Shown here in pieces: positions 60,663 through 64,000 of a DNA stretch of 64,000 nt. Within the stretch, counting starts at the first letter, position 1. Each line of letters begins with the position of its first letter. A program made the position numbers and the translations under genes. The DNA comes from Oegoconia quadripuncta (lineage: Eukaryota; Arthropoda; Insecta; Lepidoptera; Autostichidae), in contig OX438743.1 in NCBI GenBank assembly GCA_949316235.1, positions 21,759,771 to 21,823,770 of the forward strand, read 5' to 3'. A model generated the notes under the pieces. It had not been told where the DNA came from and did not search any database. It worked only from the letters and a program-made list of their open reading frames with translations.

Positions 60663-61063
60663 CTGTAAATTTAAACGTTTTTTTACAGATGATTCAGATT
60701 TATTTGCAATAGTCTTATAATGTCAATAATTAAATTATTCAAAACTGTCAATATTTTATCAAATGTCGATGGATCAGTGGGAAGTTTGAAATGTCCATGT
60801 AGTTGATTACAACTAATAGGTCAAGTTATTATTATTATTTTTTATATAAGGTCAAGTGGTCAAATATTGTCTAAAATTAGATATTTAGGTCTTTCACTGT
60901 GAAAGCCAACTGACATCAAATTAGCAGTGTTAACAAGAATGGCTGTACACTTTGTTATGATTTGTATGTTAATAAATGCCAAGCATTTGGTATACATGTA
61001 CTGCTGGTTGCTTACATCTTGTGTTTACTCACCTATCATAATTTAAAAAACAGAAATTAAGGC

Positions 61064-62034
61064 CTGGTTGAAATGAGGGGAATAAAGTGTATTTGTATTG
61101 TATTGTATTGTTAGCCTAATGAAATTAGTCTATTTATTTATTAACAAAATTTTACACACAATACATGAAGTCTCTGCTTCCCAAACTAGGTAGTATCTCA
61201 GGAATCAGTATCTTCTCCTATTTGTGTCGTTAAATATATCAATAAATGGTATAAACGGAACATTTTACGATGTGAAAAAATAATTTGATCTTGCACCTAA
61301 ACATTATTGTTTTATCAATTTCACAAGTTACCATAGGCCAGGCAAGGCTAAAAATTGGTTTAGAAAGCATATTTAAAACGACATAACCTTACACATGATA
61401 CATGAAAATAAATATTATATGTAAATATTTAATCTCAGTTTAGACTACTAATAAAAGGCTTTTTTAATTAGAAATAAAATTGTTTTGCAAAAATGTTGTA
61501 GGTATTTTGACTTTAAGTTTTATAGGTTTCATTTGCACAGGCAAAACTTCACTTGAATGGTCTTGCCTGATAAGAAGTTTGATATAGGTTAGTTTTTGCA
61601 GCTGTTATGTAACAACTTAGATCCAAAATATGGATAATCCCAGATCTTACAATTGTATGTGAAACATTTGTTAGATCAGATATATGCTTTAAATATAGTA
61701 TACAGAAATTAATGAAAAATAATTGCCTATCGTATTTTTCATTCATATTCCTTTTACAAAATGACACAAAAACAAATGCATGTTTCTTACCCGTCTGCTG
61801 CAGAACTCTAGGAATAAAGCGTGTGGATTGCATATTTGTAATAGGATTTACTTTTCTGGCAAAATTACGACAAACAGAAGAAAGAACACTTTTCTTTCAG
61901 CACGAACGAGGAATCAAAATCGGAAAATTAAAAATTACGCATAATTTTTAAAATTGGTTCTTTTGGATAGGCGAAAGGAATTACTGCTCATACAGCCAGG
62001 TCTTTTGTATTGTTAATTATATGGCTTTTTGGCG
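61064..62034. other. Flank upstream of the prag01-like gene, nothing recognised
   Basis: This stretch is AT-rich. A short (TATTG)n run lies at about 61095-61111. No protein family is recognised in its open frames. Confidence 0.4.
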
Positions 62035-62345
62035 GGATTGGGGTGAGTGAAGTTGCATTTTTGTTTATAATTCTTAAAATTTGTGCATTCTAACTTTTGA
62101 AGCTATGGCAGAATATTGTGCAACAAAAATTAGTGATGGTGTACAAGTAGTGAAGGGGTGAAAAACGAAGCTTTCGGGTTCCCACAAGAAGCCGCGAAAA
62201 TCTTTTGTAAAGCATTCTGCCACTTCACTGAAGAATGACTTGACCGTGACTAGACTGTGTATACGCCAAGTATACGATGAATTACTTGTTTTGACTGAGA
62301 CTGACTTACAAACTGAAGAAATTAGAGAAATAAGACATGGCATTT
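62035..62345 (-). repeat. Dispersed repeat, inverted copy of 39180-39545
   Basis: It shares 'acgaagctttcgggttccca' and 'gacttgaccg' blocks with the EXOC1 intron copy in reverse orientation. Confidence 0.75.
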
Positions 62346-62511
62346 ATGGGCTAGATCCCTTTGCCTTCTCCTAGAGGAGAGAATAAAACGAAAAAAAAAG
62401 TCATTGGCTGCACAGATTATGAAGACTTATGTTCATTGGCTGCTTTACGAAGCTCAGTCAACATTTTACACTTGCCTTTATTTCTACACAATCCCTGACT
62501 TGTCAATACGG

Positions 62512-63357
62512 CAACGGGCCTTGAGCAAGCAGCGGGCAAGCGGCTCTATTATTTCATCTTGATTACACACCACTACGTCATATTTTGAAGATTCAGATAC
62601 ATGGTGTCACTAGAATATTGTACCTTCTTTCCCATGAGTTCTGTGATAGTTGATAAGGTTCTTGAACGGGAAATTGCATATTACGTCAGAGTTAAAGATG
62701 AGAAACGGATCGGAATTGACTAATGTCCTTCTGGCAAAGGCCAAAGGGCCAGCTGTGCCCAGAGGTTCCGTCTCATGAGAAAAAGTTAATGAAACCGCAA
62801 ATAATTAAGGTTCTTTTTTTTTATGCACGACGGGTTCGTACTTGACCTCAATCACACCAGATGTTAAGTGAAGATGAGGTCGAAGGTGGAAGCGTACTGA
62901 CCCGGAAACCCCAACACATTTGGGGGACTGGCTATCTTATCTCTGACAACCGGAACACAACAATGCTATTAACATTGCTGCTTGGCGGCAGATTTAGATA
63001 AGATGGTGGTAGCTAGCCAGGCGGACATTTAAAAAAGCCCTACCACCAACCAAACCGAGTATTTAAACATGTACCCTGCTGGCGATCCAACCCGCGACCT
63101 CCGAAGCGTAAACCCAATGTTGTTTACATCGAGCCACGGAGGCAGTTAAAGTTAAGTTTTCTCTTTTATTTCTTTTTTCACGTCCGCAACTTGATCAGAC
63201 ACGACTAAAACAATTCGTTTCACTCCAGCGTCGACGAGAGCTTCGATTTGATGCAATATGATTGTTTTGTTAGCTAATTCTACAAGTAGTTTTGGTTTAG
63301 TCAACGTTAGTGGTCGTAAATGAGTGCCATAGCCACCGACGAGGAGTAAAGTTTCTT
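62512..63357 (-). pseudogene. Gmppb: Broken copy of mannose-1-phosphate guanylyltransferase beta (GMPPB)
   Basis: On the minus strand, 63357-63152 encodes [20 protein letters not shown] and then [18 protein letters not shown] with VKKEIKE, the N-terminal nucleotide-binding part of GDP-mannose pyrophosphorylase. After a family C SINE the homology resumes at about 62790 with FSHETEPLGTAGPLAFARR, FLIFNSDVICNFPFKNLI and HGKEGTI, then two stop codons and a short further match (SSKYDVVV). The family motif GGxGTRLRP has His for Arg. A stop lies just before the homology begins, and no Met start or splice-flanked exon structure is visible. The missing introns suggest a retrocopy, but degraded exonic DNA is also possible. 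The functional enzyme makes GDP-mannose for glycosylation; this copy cannot. Confidence 0.88.
62812..63148 (-). repeat. tRNA-derived SINE, family C, inside the GMPPB pseudogene
   Basis: This is a full-length minus-strand copy. The head reads 'ctgcctccgtggctcgatgt' and the poly(A) tail is the T run at 62814-62822. It separates the two parts of the GMPPB homology. Possible target duplication bases ('cttaa' on either side) are too short to be sure. Confidence 0.85.
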
Positions 63358-63364
63358 GTTAAAA

Positions 63365-64000
63365 CGGTGCATTTTGATATATTTATTCTTTGTAAAATCG
63401 ATTCACGCTTCGAATGACGTATAATTATTATGATAACTGTTGGTTGTGTCCACCGACCTTGTGTCGTACGAGACATGACGCCGTGTAGCTGTTTCATTCC
63501 TGTGTTACCCCTAATGTATATCAACATTTTGATTTTTAATAGCACAAACAATGGCCCATAAAACATTAGTTGTAGAGCTAGATAAAAACTAAATCAAGCA
63601 AAGTTAGACCGCCTGGAAATTTTTTCTAAGCAAAAGCATGACAAGCAATCGTGCTTAACACTGTAGGTGCACTCTTGTTTTTTCTTTGGCTGTTTGTCGT
63701 GTCGTATTTATCGCATTAAAAATAGCAGTGTAATGTTAATTAAGTAACTAATTTAAAAAATCTAAAAATTTTAACCGACTTCCTAATTGGTGTTTGTCAA
63801 TTCGACTATATTTTACTTTTATTTTTTATTTAAGTTCGCGATATTTTCGAGACATTGTGAAACGATTTCAATAATTCTAAGTGATCCCATGTTTTTTGTG
63901 ATTTAATGATGCACCTCGGCGATAGTGAATGATATCAAAGTCGGTAGTTTTGTCAATTTTAGTCGATTCAATTATCAGCGGCCTTCTCCTATCATCTCTT
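63365..64000. other. Right flank, nothing recognised
   Basis: The stretch is AT-rich. The last 110 bp ('gatcccatgttttttgtgat' through 'gtcgattcaatta') loosely resembles 42910-43010 and is probably a shared repeat. Confidence 0.4.

Noticed and set aside
8355..63148. tRNA genes suggested by A-box and B-box motifs in many places
   Set aside because: They recur with the same long non-tRNA bodies and AT-rich or poly(A) tails, lack clean cloverleaves, and fit tRNA-derived SINEs.

Overview
This window is animal nuclear DNA from an insect, most likely a moth or butterfly (Lepidoptera). Compact GC-rich coding exons with GT/AG junctions are scattered through AT-rich introns and intergenic DNA. One gene belongs to an insect-typical family. 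The repeats are dense: three tRNA-derived SINE families, many 3'-end fragments of non-LTR retrotransposons, a piggyBac-type transposon, foldback elements and MITEs. The order assignment is inferred from this repeat style, not from a database match. There is no operon structure and nothing bacterial.

Layout from left to right. 1-1656 holds a 992-bp direct repeat that looks like the end of an LTR element. 3225-9643 (minus) is a four-exon ubiquitin-domain gene (UBTD1/2 type), with a 51-bp minisatellite just past its stop codon. 10026-11873 is an internally deleted piggyBac element. 12818-13332 (plus) is prefoldin subunit 2. 16855-33520 (minus) is a ten-exon MOCS1 gene fusing the MoaA-like radical-SAM and MoaC-like steps of molybdenum-cofactor synthesis. 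34341-55403 (plus) is a fourteen-exon exocyst subunit EXOC1/Sec3. 59531-60662 (minus) is the 3' part of a small insect mitochondrial membrane protein (Deltameth_res/prag01 type). 62512-63357 (minus) is a broken copy of a GDP-mannose pyrophosphorylase (GMPPB) coding sequence, split by a SINE.

The functional genes are housekeeping genes with no shared pathway: ubiquitin handling, cytosolic chaperone, Moco synthesis, vesicle tethering and a mitochondrial protein. MOCS1 and EXOC1 are divergent, with about 820 bp between start codons. UBTD and PFDN2 are divergent around the piggyBac insertion. PFDN2/MOCS1 and EXOC1/prag01 are convergent.

The most unusual feature is repeated tandem duplication of exon-intron junctions. 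EXOC1 exon 10 is followed by an array giving 18 copies of the exon's 3' end, each with its own splice donor and separated by variable numbers of a 12-bp repeat; all three forward frames stay open for about 2.3 kb. EXOC1 exon 6 has a smaller version, three 72-bp units with the donor. MOCS1 exon 3 has its acceptor side triplicated in 89-90-bp units. EXOC1 exon 5 is followed by decayed copies of itself. Other notable items are a nearly perfect hairpin with 287-bp arms, a 120-bp tandem repeat open on both strands, and a solo LTR with a 5-bp target duplication inside a LINE fragment.
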